NCBI GenBank assembly: GCA_002825515.1
Contig: PJET01000008.1
Coordinates: 1 to 42,585 of the forward strand
DNA length: 42,585 nt
Reading direction: 5' to 3'
Source of the DNA: Candidatus Thorarchaeota archaeon MP11T_1
Lineage (GTDB): Archaea; Asgardarchaeota; Thorarchaeia; Thorarchaeales; Thorarchaeaceae
Shown: piece by piece, positions 7,984 to 16,653 of the stretch
Layout of the letters: each line of letters begins with the position of its first letter
Position numbering within the stretch: position 1 is the first letter of the stretch
Position numbers and translations under genes: made by a program
Notes under the pieces: generated by a model
Seen by the model: only the letters and a program-made list of their open reading frames with translations
Databases searched by the model: none
What the model was told of the DNA's origin: nothing

Positions 7984-9792
7984 TTGACAAGAGTAACTGG
8001 GCGTATTGAAAGTATTGCGGGACCTGTAGTCAAGTGCTCTGGCATTCCTGCTGTCCGTATGTATGAAGTCGTGCGAGTAGGACACCAACAGCTAATTGGT
8101 GAAGTGATTGAGGTCGGAGAAGAAGAGTTTACAGCTCAGGTCTATGAGGAAACATCAGGGATTGCTCCTGGTGAGCCAGTAGTAGCCACTGGGGACTCCC
8201 TTTCAGTAGAGCTTGGTCCTGGTCTTCTTGGATCAATCTATGATGGTATTCAGAGACCATTACCTGACCTACGAGATCTATCTGGTGACTTTATCACAAG
8301 AGGCCTCAGTGTTGAGGGTCTCAACAAGGAGAAGAAATGGGAGTTCAACCCTTCTGCAAAAGTTGGAGACAAAGTTGAACCTGGTGACATAATTGGTGAG
8401 GTTCCTGAAACAGGTATTATCACATCTCGGATTTTAATTCCTCTGGGCGTAGAAGGCGAGATTGTTGAGATGGTAAAGAAGGGTGAGTACACAGTCAATG
8501 AAACCATCTGCAAAGTAAGGGACCAACATGGTGATGTCCATAATGTCATGATGATGCAGAGGACACCTGTTCGAGTTGGTCGACCCTTCAAAGATCGTGT
8601 TGGGATGGACACTCCTTTGGTTACAGGACAGCGTGTCATTGATACCTTTATGCCTCAAGCAAAGGGTGGTACAGGTGCCATTCCTGGAGGTTTTGGAACT
8701 GGAAAAACAGTCACACTCCATCAGTTTGCAAAGTGGGCTGATGCTCAGGTTGTTGTCTATGTTGGCTGTGGTGAACGTGGGAATGAGATGACTGAGGCGC
8801 TTGAGGAGTGGCCACATCTGAAAGACCCAAAGACCGGTCGTCCCTTGATGGAACGTACAGTCCTGATTGCCAACACATCTAACATGCCAGTTGCGGCACG
8901 TGAAGCTTCTATCTATGTAGCTGTCACACTTGCTGAATACTTTAGAGACCAGGGTTATGACGTTGCTCTGATGGCTGACTCGACCTCCCGGTGGGCTGAG
9001 GCATTACGTGAGATTTCAGGTCGTCTTGGCCAGCTCCCTTCTGAAGAGGGCTATCCTGCTTACCTTGGCTCACGACTTGCTCAGTTCTATGAACGTGGTG
9101 GTAGAGTGAAGACACTTGGGTCCGAAGAAAAACTTGGCTCAATTACAATCTGTGGGGCAGTTTCACCACCTGGAGGTGACTTCTCAGAACCAGTCACTCA
9201 AGCGACTCTAAGAATCGTCAAAGTGTTCTGGGCACTGGATAAGGATCTTGCAGCCCGAAGATTCTTTCCTGCTATTAACACACTGACAAGCTATTCACTT
9301 TACTTTGGCACTCTTGAGAAGTGGCAAAGAATGAACATGGGTGAAGACTGGCCTGAGCTAGTCAAGGAAGCATTAGCTCTCTTACAGAAGGATCAAGAAC
9401 TTAGAGAGATTGTACAGCTTGTAGGCCCTGATGCACTTCCTGAATCTGAGCGTGCAATTCTGGAAGCTGCACGGATGATTAAGGAAGACTTTCTAACACA
9501 AAGTGCACTTCATGAGATTGACACTTTCTCCCCAATGGGTAAGACCTATCGCATGTTGAGAATCATCATCAACTTCACAAAAAAGATGACAGAGGCTGTG
9601 CAGTTGGGTGTTCACGTTCGAAGAATCCTAGAGCTCAGTGTTCTAGATAACATTGCAAGAATGAAGATTGCACCTTGGGACTCATACGATGAAACGATGG
9701 ATGCCATTGAACGAAAGGTGGAAGGTGAGTTTCAATCACTACTTCAAGAGCTATCTGAATCCGGTGTGTTGTACCAAGAAAGTGTACAATAG
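7984..9792 (+). CDS. atpA: A-type ATP synthase catalytic subunit A
   Basis: At 602 residues this is the catalytic subunit of the archaeal A1Ao ATP synthase. It has the N-terminal beta barrel, the 'non-homologous region' (about 110-200, including FNPSAKVGDKVEPGDIIGEV) and the nucleotide-binding domain with P-loop GGFGTGKTVT near residue 238, VYVGCGERGNEMTE, and [20 protein letters not shown]. The family P-loop is usually GPFGSGKT, so here Pro is Gly and Ser is Thr. TTG 7984 is the start, with GGAGATG upstream. It ends 64 bp before a uracil-DNA glycosylase gene instead of meeting atpB directly, which is the normal arrangement. Confidence 0.96.
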   Translation: MTRVTGRIESIAGPVVKCSGIPAVRMYEVVRVGHQQLIGEVIEVGEEEFTAQVYEETSGIAPGEPVVATGDSLSVELGPGLLGSIYDGIQRPLPDLRDLSGDFITRGLSVEGLNKEKKWEFNPSAKVGDKVEPGDIIGEVPETGIITSRILIPLGVEGEIVEMVKKGEYTVNETICKVRDQHGDVHNVMMMQRTPVRVGRPFKDRVGMDTPLVTGQRVIDTFMPQAKGGTGAIPGGFGTGKTVTLHQFAKWADAQVVVYVGCGERGNEMTEALEEWPHLKDPKTGRPLMERTVLIANTSNMPVAAREASIYVAVTLAEYFRDQGYDVALMADSTSRWAEALREISGRLGQLPSEEGYPAYLGSRLAQFYERGGRVKTLGSEEKLGSITICGAVSPPGGDFSEPVTQATLRIVKVFWALDKDLAARRFFPAINTLTSYSLYFGTLEKWQRMNMGEDWPELVKEALALLQKDQELREIVQLVGPDALPESERAILEAARMIKEDFLTQSALHEIDTFSPMGKTYRMLRIIINFTKKMTEAVQLGVHVRRILELSVLDNIARMKIAPWDSYDETMDAIERKVEGEFQSLLQELSESGVLYQESVQ

Positions 9793-9856
9793 AGTACGAA
9801 AGCCAATCTGAAAATTCGTGACCTTTATCGCTAACAGTGTTATTTAGTAATCAGAC

Positions 9857-10408
9857 ATGAAGCGAACAAGACAGCTTGAATCATTACATGATGCAATTAA
9901 AAATTGTACACTTTGTCCTCTACATAAAACTCGTACAAATGCAGTTCCTGGGGAAGGGTCTGTAAATTCAGATGTGATGTTTATTGGCGAGGCTCCTGGT
10001 GCGAGTGAAGACGAGTCCGGACGTCCATTCGTTGGCAAATCTGGTGAGCTCCTAGCATTAATGATTCAAGAGATTGGTCTTTCAAGAGATGAAGTCTTTA
10101 TTACATCAATTCTGAAATCGAGACCTCCAAACAATCGGACTCCTAATCAGACTGAAATCAATACGTGCAGACCATACCTTGAACAGCAGATTGAGATAAT
10201 CAATCCCAAAGTCATAGTTCTCTTAGGAGGAGTAGCAATTACCTCATTTCGGGGTCCATGCAAGATTTCAGAAGTACACGGCAAGTTCTATGAGACCAAC
10301 AATAGATTATACTTTATGACTTATCATCCAGCGGCTGCACTCAGATTTCCTAAGATCAAAACTACAATGAGGAAAGATTTTCAAATTCTTAAAAAGAACC
10401 TCGTTTGA
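9857..10408 (+). CDS. Uracil-DNA glycosylase, family 4-like, with one Fe-S cysteine replaced
   Basis: This 183-residue protein excises uracil from DNA to start base-excision repair. Motifs seen are NCTLCPLHKTR (C17, C20), GEAPGASEDESGRPFVGKSG (motif 1, E45), and MTYHPAAAL (motif 3, H157). Family 4 enzymes hold a [4Fe-4S] cluster with four cysteines; the third normally lies in K-C-R-P-P. Here that motif reads KSRPPNNRTP, so residue 88 is Ser; the fourth, C104 in NTCRPYL, is kept. The family usually also has Asn in the preceding ITN, which is Ser here. It sits between ATP synthase genes A and B, and its stop overlaps a possible TTG start of the next gene. Confidence 0.92.
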   Translation: MKRTRQLESLHDAIKNCTLCPLHKTRTNAVPGEGSVNSDVMFIGEAPGASEDESGRPFVGKSGELLALMIQEIGLSRDEVFITSILKSRPPNNRTPNQTEINTCRPYLEQQIEIINPKVIVLLGGVAITSFRGPCKISEVHGKFYETNNRLYFMTYHPAAALRFPKIKTTMRKDFQILKKNLV

Positions 10409-10443
10409 GTGGTCATTATATCCAATCATACCAACTCCCTTCT

Positions 10444-10959
10444 ATGAGTCACATGGACACTCTAGTGCTTCTGATGTTACAGTCGCCATTTGATATGCCG
10501 GTGCCAGAAACATGGTTCAGCACATTAGGTGAGATACTCAATGCTCTTTTTGCACTAGCAATTCGTGGCTACCTAATTTTTGTCCTGATTGGGATGATGA
10601 TATATGCAACTGGGCTTAGTGATGGTCTAGCAAAATCTCTAGTGGCAGCAGGAATAGCTCTATTCTTCGGTGGGCCTCTTATCATCAATCTATTTGCTCA
10701 GATTAGTGGAGTTGAAACAATCACACTTGAAAGCGCAACAAGTGCTTGGCTACATCTTCTTGGTATGACTGATGCAGAGTTTATCTCTATTTTAGTTTGG
10801 CTTGGGGATGTCATTGTTGCCATCTGTTTACTTGCTGGAGCTATTTTGTATTTCACACCCAGTGCGAACGATATGACTGGAAAGGGTAGGTCTCTGATAG
10901 TTCGAGCACTAATATTGACACCAATTCTCGCGTTTTTCCATGTCGCCGCATGGTTATAG
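10444..10959 (+). CDS. Four-helix membrane protein inside the ATP synthase locus, unknown function
   Basis: I do not recognise a family. The protein (171 residues from ATG 10444) is strongly hydrophobic, with about four transmembrane helices: around residues 33-58 ([20 protein letters not shown]), 64-88, 113-140 (a stretch ending in [12 protein letters not shown]) and 150-171. The frame extends upstream to TTG 10405, which would overlap the glycosylase stop by 4 bases (TTGA) and allow translational coupling; no clear Shine-Dalgarno decides between the two. Position between atpA and atpB makes an accessory role in the ATP synthase membrane sector possible, but it does not look like subunit K (c ring), which is a two-helix-repeat proteolipid with a conserved carboxylate. 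The C-terminus overlaps the upstream extension of the atpB frame. Confidence 0.75.
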   Translation: MSHMDTLVLLMLQSPFDMPVPETWFSTLGEILNALFALAIRGYLIFVLIGMMIYATGLSDGLAKSLVAAGIALFFGGPLIINLFAQISGVETITLESATSAWLHLLGMTDAEFISILVWLGDVIVAICLLAGAILYFTPSANDMTGKGRSLIVRALILTPILAFFHVAAWL

Positions 10960-11036
10960 AGCACTTCGCAACTCTTAAAACTCTGCTACTTTTACGACAT
11001 CGAAGCCCTGAACAAAAGACAATGGCGGTTTCAATA

Positions 11037-12437
11037 ATGTCTAAAGAGTCCTCAATTGTTTACAGAACAGTTTCTGACGTTAGTGGTCCATTACTTGTTG
11101 TCGAAAAGACTCATGATGTGTCATACAATGAAGTTGTGAAAATCAGATCTCCCGCCGGAGAGTTACTAACAGGTACTGTTCTAGAAACGGGAAAGGGACG
11201 CGCTGTGATTCAAGTATTTGAAGGGACAAGCGGTCTTGATACAGATACTACAGCTGTACGTTTTACAGGTGACACACTTAAGCTCCCTGTTTCATCTGAG
11301 ATTCTAGGTAGGGTTCTTGATGGCGCTGGAAACCCATTGGACAAAGGTCCCCCGCTCACTGCTGAGGACCATTGGGACATTTACGGTTCTCCTATCAATC
11401 CCTATGCACGACAATATCCACGACAACCTATCCAGACTGGTGTATCAGCGATTGATGGACTCAACACTCTTGTTCGTGGACAGAAACTCCCAATCTTCTC
11501 AGGATCTGGACTCCCTCATAATAGACTTGCTGCACAGATTGTCAGACAAGCTAAGATTCCTGGTGAGGAAGGTGAGTTCGCTATCGTATTTGGAGCCATG
11601 GGTATTACAGCCACTGAGGCACAATATTTTATGCAGTCCTTTGAAGAAACTGGTGCTCTCGAACATACCACCCTCTTTCTGAACTTGGCAAATGACCCAG
11701 CAATTGAACGTATCATCACACCAAGGGCGGCTCTCACTGCGGCTGAATATTTAGCATACACAGCTGATATGCATGTGCTAGTCATCCTTACAGACATGAC
11801 AAACTATGCTGAGGCGCTCCGTGAGATTAGTGCTGCAAGATCCGAAGTACCTGGCCGTCGTGGCTATCCCGGTTATCTCTACACCGACCTCAGTCTTATC
11901 TATGAACGCGCAGGTCGTATTCATGGGCGAAATGGTACAATCACTCAGATGCCAATTCTATCCATGCCTCAGGATGATATGACCCATCCTATTCCAGACC
12001 TCACGGGCTACATCACTGAAGGTCAGATCATCGTTGGAAGAGGATTACATAGACGTGGCATATTCCCACCAATAGACCCTGGCCCATCACTAAGCAGATT
12101 GATGAAAGAAGGAATCGGTGAAGGAATGACACGATTCGATCACAAGGAAATACAGGCACAGCTTTACTATGCCTATTCTGAAGGCCGTGACCTTAGAGAC
12201 CTTGTTGCAGTCGTAGGATCAGAGGCTTTGACAGACCGAGATCAGAAGTATCTCAAGTTTGCAGATAGCTTTGAGGCCAAATTCATTAATCAAGGAGAAT
12301 TCGAAGACCGTTCGTTTGAGCAGACTCTTGATATCGGATGGAACCTACTGAGTGACTTCCCAGAACGTGAACTCAAGCGTTGCGACCCAGAAACGATTTC
12401 ATGGGCTCGCGATAAGGGTGTGTACAAACCAAGCTAA
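11037..12437 (+). CDS. atpB: A-type ATP synthase subunit B
   Basis: Subunit B is the regulatory, non-catalytic nucleotide-binding subunit of the A1 hexamer. Visible features are [20 protein letters not shown] at the N-terminus, [32 protein letters not shown], the degenerate P-loop region [16 protein letters not shown] typical of [18 protein letters not shown] and [16 protein letters not shown]. The frame is open from 10950, but ATG 11037 fits the family start, with GGCGGT 7 bases upstream, giving 466 residues. A TATA-like CTTAAAA at about 10974 suggests its own promoter in addition to read-through. Subunit D, which normally follows B, is absent; the next gene is unrelated and convergent. Confidence 0.95.
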   Translation: MSKESSIVYRTVSDVSGPLLVVEKTHDVSYNEVVKIRSPAGELLTGTVLETGKGRAVIQVFEGTSGLDTDTTAVRFTGDTLKLPVSSEILGRVLDGAGNPLDKGPPLTAEDHWDIYGSPINPYARQYPRQPIQTGVSAIDGLNTLVRGQKLPIFSGSGLPHNRLAAQIVRQAKIPGEEGEFAIVFGAMGITATEAQYFMQSFEETGALEHTTLFLNLANDPAIERIITPRAALTAAEYLAYTADMHVLVILTDMTNYAEALREISAARSEVPGRRGYPGYLYTDLSLIYERAGRIHGRNGTITQMPILSMPQDDMTHPIPDLTGYITEGQIIVGRGLHRRGIFPPIDPGPSLSRLMKEGIGEGMTRFDHKEIQAQLYYAYSEGRDLRDLVAVVGSEALTDRDQKYLKFADSFEAKFINQGEFEDRSFEQTLDIGWNLLSDFPERELKRCDPETISWARDKGVYKPS

Positions 12438-12770
12438 GTGAAGTTCAATATTCGTCATCACTATTCTTGGTCTTTAAGAATGGTGCTAGTTCATTCTAGA
12501 CTGAGGAAGTCATAGTGAGGGTCTTAGTAATAGGTAGTTGTAGTAAGTAAAAGCTCTACAAAAACCCTAGACAACCAAAGTGCAATGAAATCGACCAAAA
12601 GCGCGATAGTCTTTACAAGCTTTCTACTTAAGCTGCTTTTCTTCCTCAAATCCCACCCCTCCTCATACGGAGTTATATGAAAGAATCGCCCTAAGTGTAT
12701 CTTTGTAACCTGACAGGCTCTAATAAGCCTGTAAAACTCATGAAAGTCTTAACCACATTGTGAGGCTATG
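12438..12770. other. 333-bp convergent intergenic region with two small hairpins
   Basis: This stretch separates atpB (plus) from DUF2095 (minus); both end here. I see two short perfect inverted repeats: ATTCTT/AAGAAT at 12463-12468/12476-12481, soon after the atpB stop, and ACAGGCT/AGCCTGT at 12713-12719/12726-12732 with a 6-base loop, about 40 bp beyond the DUF2095 stop. Both are placed where transcript ends are expected. No convincing gene is seen; a 31-codon hydrophobic frame at 12585-12680 lacks a ribosome-binding site. Confidence 0.4.
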
Positions 12771-13115
12771 CTATTCCTCACCGATCCCGTGATGGAGGTA
12801 ATGGTCTTTTTCCTTCTTTGAGCCAAAGCTTCTAAGACCATCAGTCTTTAACTGACCCTTTATCTCCCTAGCTTGCGATGGACTAATCTCATTTCTTTTC
12901 ATGAGATAATCAATAATCTCAAGAGCTTGCGACACAGTGTCACATCTTCGAATATAATCCACCACATCCGGTGTGAATGTTTCTTTACCTCCCGTAGGGT
13001 CTGTTTCCTCCGCCATTGTCCGGACACCATCTATCTTCAATGTCTTAGTGGTTTTCTCTTCAAGCTCCCTACTTATAGCGGGAAACGCCTCACGAAATTC
13101 ACCATCTTCAGACAT
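12771..13115 (-). CDS. DUF2095-family archaeal protein
   Basis: This 114-residue protein matches, as I remember it, the small archaeal DUF2095 family of unknown function: FPAISRELEEK near the N-terminus, a TPDVVDYIRRCDTVSQALEI core, YLMKRNEISPSQAREIKGQL, and a GLRSFGSKKEKDHYLHHG ending. The fold looks all-helical and cytosolic. The frame is open to 13163, but ATG 13115 (MSEDGEFREAF) is preceded at good spacing by GGTGACG. It lies 107 bp downstream of the radical SAM gene on the same strand and may be the last gene of that transcript. I cannot assign a function. Confidence 0.75.
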   Translation of the reverse strand: MSEDGEFREAFPAISRELEEKTTKTLKIDGVRTMAEETDPTGGKETFTPDVVDYIRRCDTVSQALEIIDYLMKRNEISPSQAREIKGQLKTDGLRSFGSKKEKDHYLHHGIGEE

Positions 13116-13222
13116 AATCGTCACCAGACAACCATGACCTATGTGAGTCATGGCGTATCTCAAGAGTGTCTTCCGAAAATTGACTTATGAGCTTTGTCAA
13201 GACGGCGCTCGTCATTCTGTCA

Positions 13223-14749
13223 TCATTTGCGCAAAAAAGACCATGGCAACTCATTTTGCAGCCTTTCTCCATCATTTGCCAGCGATAGAAATGAAATCCC
13301 GGTTTCTTTCTCAGCTCGCCGCCATCCTCCATATCCTCCATAGATTGCGGCACTCTGAATAACCCGACCTAACGACCGGTCCCCTATTGATAGCGCGGCC
13401 TGTATCCTTGCATTTCTTGGATCAAGCGATTCAATCGTTACTTTTGTCCTCTTCTTTACTCCTCTTTCAACTAGCTTCAATCTTCGACGCAGTTCATCTA
13501 TCGGTGGTTGAGGTTCCCGTTCCCATCTGGTTTGTGCTTTTGGAATGAAGGGATTGACATTGGCGGTGACCCTCAAACCTGAGGTTTTTGCTAGTTTGAC
13601 AATCATTTCAACTGAGGCATTGATATCATCATCTGTTTCCCCAGGAAGTCCAATAATGAAATAGAGTTTTAGTGCATTGTAACCACATCGCGCAGCCATT
13701 TCTACAGCAGTTTCGATATCAGAGTCCTGTAATCCTTTCCCAATTGATTTTCGTAGATTCGGTGATCCGGTTTCTGGGGCTATTGTTAGTGTTCGTTGTC
13801 CACTCTTGACTAGACATTCCAAGAGCGGCTCACTCACTGAGTCAGCACGTAGAGAAGGTACAGAAACTCCAAAACCTTGGTCTACAGTCCAACAAACAAG
13901 GTTTTCCAATCCGTCAAGATCACCAAGAGATGACCCTATCATAGATACCTTACTGACTGGTGTATTTTCAATTCCCGTTCCGATTAGATATTTCAGTCTA
14001 TCAAGACTTCTAGTCCTTCTTGGCTGACAAACATGTCCAATGAGACAAAATCGACAGGAGTGACCGCAACCCCTAGTCACCTCAAGAAGAAACGACTTTC
14101 CGAACACAGGCTCAAGTCGTGAACCTTCTGAAACATCAGGAACAATCTGAGAAACAGGATAATCGAGCGAATCAAGATCAAGAATGACATTTCTGCCTAT
14201 TTTTGGTCTTGGAATAGCTGGAACATATACGCCATTGAGTTCCACCAATCGTTCCAATATCTCTCTCCGCGAACTTCCAGATGCTACAACATCTACAATA
14301 TCATGAATTATTACATCTCCTTCCCCAATCACAAACGCATCTACAAAATCAACGAAGGGCTCAGGATTTGCAGTGATAACTGGTCCACCAACAATTACTA
14401 AGGGGTCCTCTTCAGTTCTCTTTTCAGCAAGAACTGGAATATCACCTGAATCAAGCATCTGTACTAGATTGACTATATCCTCTTCATACGTGAGTGAGAA
14501 CCCGATAATGTGATTCTGTTTCAGAGGTCTCTGACTATCAACTGAAAGAGTGGGAGATGGAGTATCATAGCGGAAGTATCTCTCGCATGATGTGTCCTCT
14601 CTTGAGTTTAAAATCGCATAGAAGATATGTAATGCAAGTCCGGTCATCCCTGCTCTGTATGTGGATGGATAACAGTATCCAAAAAGAACATCCACACTGC
14701 TCGAGTCCTTTACTATTGTGTTGAACTCTTTCAGTCTATTGGATGACAA
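13223..14749 (-). CDS. Radical SAM protein with N-terminal B12-binding-like domain
   Basis: This 508-residue protein has a Rossmann-like N-terminal region like the cobalamin-binding domains of B12/radical SAM proteins (about 18-190, with IGFSLTYEEDIVNLVQML and VIVGGPVITANPEPF), then a radical SAM barrel with LEVTRGCGHSCRFCLIG carrying the C-x3-C-x2-C cluster motif, TIAPETGSPNLRKSIGKGL and LYFIIGLPGETDDD. The architecture matches archaeal radical SAM proteins of unknown substrate related to TIGR03960. The N-terminal domain lacks an obvious D-x-H-x-x-G cobalamin motif. TTG 14749 follows GGAGTGATG and lies 14 bp after the stop of the GlmU-like gene, so these are co-transcribed. Its substrate cannot be told from sequence. 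Confidence 0.85.
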   Translation of the reverse strand: MSSNRLKEFNTIVKDSSSVDVLFGYCYPSTYRAGMTGLALHIFYAILNSREDTSCERYFRYDTPSPTLSVDSQRPLKQNHIIGFSLTYEEDIVNLVQMLDSGDIPVLAEKRTEEDPLVIVGGPVITANPEPFVDFVDAFVIGEGDVIIHDIVDVVASGSSRREILERLVELNGVYVPAIPRPKIGRNVILDLDSLDYPVSQIVPDVSEGSRLEPVFGKSFLLEVTRGCGHSCRFCLIGHVCQPRRTRSLDRLKYLIGTGIENTPVSKVSMIGSSLGDLDGLENLVCWTVDQGFGVSVPSLRADSVSEPLLECLVKSGQRTLTIAPETGSPNLRKSIGKGLQDSDIETAVEMAARCGYNALKLYFIIGLPGETDDDINASVEMIVKLAKTSGLRVTANVNPFIPKAQTRWEREPQPPIDELRRRLKLVERGVKKRTKVTIESLDPRNARIQAALSIGDRSLGRVIQSAAIYGGYGGWRRAEKETGISFLSLANDGERLQNELPWSFLRK

Positions 14750-14763
14750 AGCATCACTCCTCT

Positions 14764-16041
14764 CTATCGACGTTCTGCGTCTATTATAGATTGATCCTGT
14801 TTTGCAGTGACTAGCTTATGAGGTGCAATGTCCCGTTTAACGATAACACCGACTCCCGTCTGAGCCCCTTGATGAAGTACTATCCCAGGGCTTATCGATG
14901 TTCCAATACCAGTTTTTACATCATCACCAATGATAGCTCCAAGCTTTCGTCTCCCTGAGTTTATTCGTTCACCTTTTACAGTCGCAAAGATGGTTTCATT
15001 ATCATGACGAAGGTTCGCGGTGATTGTTCCTGCACCAAAGTTTGATCGTTGGCCAATTATCGAATCACCAACATATGAGAGGTGTCCAACATTAGTGCCA
15101 TCCATGATTATGGAGTTCTTGATCTCTACAGCATTGCCAATTTTGACCCTCTTTCCTAGGGAAGTATGTGGTCGAATATAGCAATTCGGCCCGATGACAG
15201 ACTCTTTGTCTATGAAAACCGGGCCCTCAATATATGCTCCACTCTTCACAAGAGTGTCTTCTTCTATGATGACATTACCCTTCACAATCGCGCCATCTTC
15301 TACTGTGCCTTCGATACGTCTTTCTAATTGCTCAAGGCATAGCTTATTTGCCTCAAGCAAGTCCCATGGCTTTCCGATATCCAACCACCACGATGGTAAT
15401 GAATAAGCCCCAACATTACCTCTCTCTATCAGCATAGATATCGAATCGGTTATCTCATATTCTCCTCTTGGGGAGAGTTCCGTCTTTTCTATTGCCTCCC
15501 ATATTGGGTAGCTAATTGCATAGATTCCTGCATTCACAAGATTGCTAACCATTTGGTCCGGCTCAGGCTTTTCAATTAGAGCCTTAGCTTTACCTCTTTG
15601 CACTTTGACAATTCCATATGCGCTTGGGTTCTCAATTGGTTTCACTGAAAGTGTCAAGTCAAACTTTCGCTTCTTATGACGCTCTATAAGGCCCTCAAAG
15701 GTATTAGGACCAACCATCACATCACCATACATCAAAATTGCATTACTCTTTCCTACAAACTTCTTGGCACACCCTGCGGCATGAGCAGTTCCCTTTCGCT
15801 CCTTTTGGTCTACAAATGAAATCTTCATCTTCCACGAACGTGTTTCTACAGCTTCTCGAAGCTTACTTGCTTGGTATCCATAGACTACTAGAGTCTCCCT
15901 AATCCCTGCCTTTTCCAGTGCTTCCAATGTGTGAAATACCAACGGTTTTCCAGCAATAGGAAGAACGTGCTTAGGCTGGTTGGCGGATAGTGGCAACAAT
16001 CTTGTCGAGTCGCCAGCTGCAAGTATGACGGCTTTTTTCAT
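14764..16041 (-). CDS. glmU: Bifunctional sugar-1-phosphate nucleotidylyltransferase/acetyltransferase (GlmU-like)
   Basis: This 425-residue enzyme has an N-terminal nucleotidyltransferase domain (about 1-230) with the signature KAVILAAGDSTRLLPLSANQPKHVLPIAGKP split over residues 3-33, GTAHAAGCA and YGDVMV. A C-terminal left-handed beta-helix (about 245-425) shows hexapeptide repeats (GAIVKGNVIIEEDTLVKSGA and following), a GAGTITANLRHDN loop and AIIGDDVKTGIGTSISPGI. Archaeal enzymes of this type make UDP-GlcNAc (glucosamine-1-P acetylation plus uridylylation) or related nucleotide sugars. UDP-GlcNAc would feed the GlcNAc-phosphate transferase encoded near 39440. It starts a transcript with the radical SAM gene. 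Confidence 0.9.
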   Translation of the reverse strand: MKKAVILAAGDSTRLLPLSANQPKHVLPIAGKPLVFHTLEALEKAGIRETLVVYGYQASKLREAVETRSWKMKISFVDQKERKGTAHAAGCAKKFVGKSNAILMYGDVMVGPNTFEGLIERHKKRKFDLTLSVKPIENPSAYGIVKVQRGKAKALIEKPEPDQMVSNLVNAGIYAISYPIWEAIEKTELSPRGEYEITDSISMLIERGNVGAYSLPSWWLDIGKPWDLLEANKLCLEQLERRIEGTVEDGAIVKGNVIIEEDTLVKSGAYIEGPVFIDKESVIGPNCYIRPHTSLGKRVKIGNAVEIKNSIIMDGTNVGHLSYVGDSIIGQRSNFGAGTITANLRHDNETIFATVKGERINSGRRKLGAIIGDDVKTGIGTSISPGIVLHQGAQTGVGVIVKRDIAPHKLVTAKQDQSIIDAERR

Positions 16042-16140
16042 TGCTGGTCATCTAGCCCATGTTCTTCGGAGTTATAGACTTTCCCGCAATTAGATAAATG
16101 CACTTTCTAAGCCTTTGATTGTTTCTTTCAAACAAACACA

Positions 16141-16153
16141 TTAACAATGTTAA
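16141..16153. repeat. Inverted repeat TTAAC/GTTAA
   Basis: TTAAC and GTTAA flank a 3-bp spacer, in the spacer between the GlmU-like gene and the small winged-helix gene. It is AT-rich and symmetrical, as archaeal regulator operators often are. It is the first of three inverted repeats within 75 bp. Confidence 0.4.
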
Positions 16154-16155
16154 GT

Positions 16156-16178
16156 TGTCGCAGTCACAAACCGCGACA
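16156..16178. repeat. Inverted repeat TGTCGC/GCGACA
   Basis: TGTCGC (16156-16161) and GCGACA (16173-16178) are exact complements with 11 bp between, so the arms are roughly one and a half to two helical turns apart centre to centre. It could be an operator for a dimeric regulator or an RNA hairpin. Confidence 0.4.
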
Positions 16179-16196
16179 TATCACTACAGACTGCGT

Positions 16197-16215
16197 AAAG
16201 TTAATAAGTAACTTT
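16197..16215. repeat. Inverted repeat AAAGTTA/TAACTTT
   Basis: AAAGTTA (16197-16203) and TAACTTT (16209-16215) are perfect complements around a 5-bp spacer, about 85 bp before the small winged-helix gene. Position and symmetry suggest a repressor operator or promoter element for that gene. Confidence 0.45.
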
Positions 16216-16300
16216 GTAGTTCAAATAATCAGTTGATTGAGGCAATTTCTATTAGAAAACCTCACAAAATTGACAATTTAGAATGGGAAGGTATTCATAA

Positions 16301-16546
16301 ATGATGAGTGATCAACAACTTCAAGAAGAGCTCAAGAACATGAAGCTCACAAAGAGTCAGATGATAGTCCTAGATATTCTCAGGAGCAGCGGTAAAGGTG
16401 GCGTTACACCAAAGCAGCTCTTGGACAAAGTGTCTTTTGCACCGCGAACTGTCAGATATGCTCTTAGAAAACTTTTGAAGAAGCAACTAATCAAGCGCGT
16501 ACCATGCCTGCAGGACATGCGGCAATGGATCTACGTGCCTGCATAA
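16301..16546 (+). CDS. Small winged-helix DNA-binding protein
   Basis: This 81-residue protein is a single winged-helix domain: a helix (QLQEELKNMKLTKSQMIVLD), ILRSSGKGGVTPKQLLDKV, a recognition helix APRTVRYALRKLLKKQLI and a wing ending QWIYVPA. It resembles stand-alone archaeal MarR/TrmB-like DNA-binding domains; no effector domain is present. ATG 16301 follows GGAAGGT by about 9 bases. It precedes a second HTH gene in the same direction, from which a strong imperfect inverted repeat separates it. The targets are unknown; autoregulation through the upstream repeats is a reasonable guess. Confidence 0.8.
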   Translation: MMSDQQLQEELKNMKLTKSQMIVLDILRSSGKGGVTPKQLLDKVSFAPRTVRYALRKLLKKQLIKRVPCLQDMRQWIYVPA

Positions 16547-16560
16547 ACAAATGAAATTCC

Positions 16561-16592
16561 GACACTAGTAGCCCGCCGGGCTATTAGTTGTC
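16561..16592. repeat. Long imperfect hairpin between two HTH genes
   Basis: GACACTAGTAGCCCG and CGGGCTATTAGTTGTC form a near-perfect 15-bp stem (one mismatch, one bulge) with almost no loop. It starts 14 bp after the stop of the small winged-helix gene and ends about 60 bp before the ArsR-like gene. No T-run follows directly, so an operator or an attenuating/processing hairpin is as likely as a terminator. Confidence 0.55.
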
Positions 16593-16653
16593 GTGCAAAA
16601 TATGACTTTGTTCATTTCTCAAAGCTTATAGTTTGAAGAAAGGTTGAATTCTG

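Noticed and set aside
12585..12680. 31-codon hydrophobic frame between atpB and DUF2095
   Set aside because: No ribosome-binding site or homology, and the length is within chance for this spacer.
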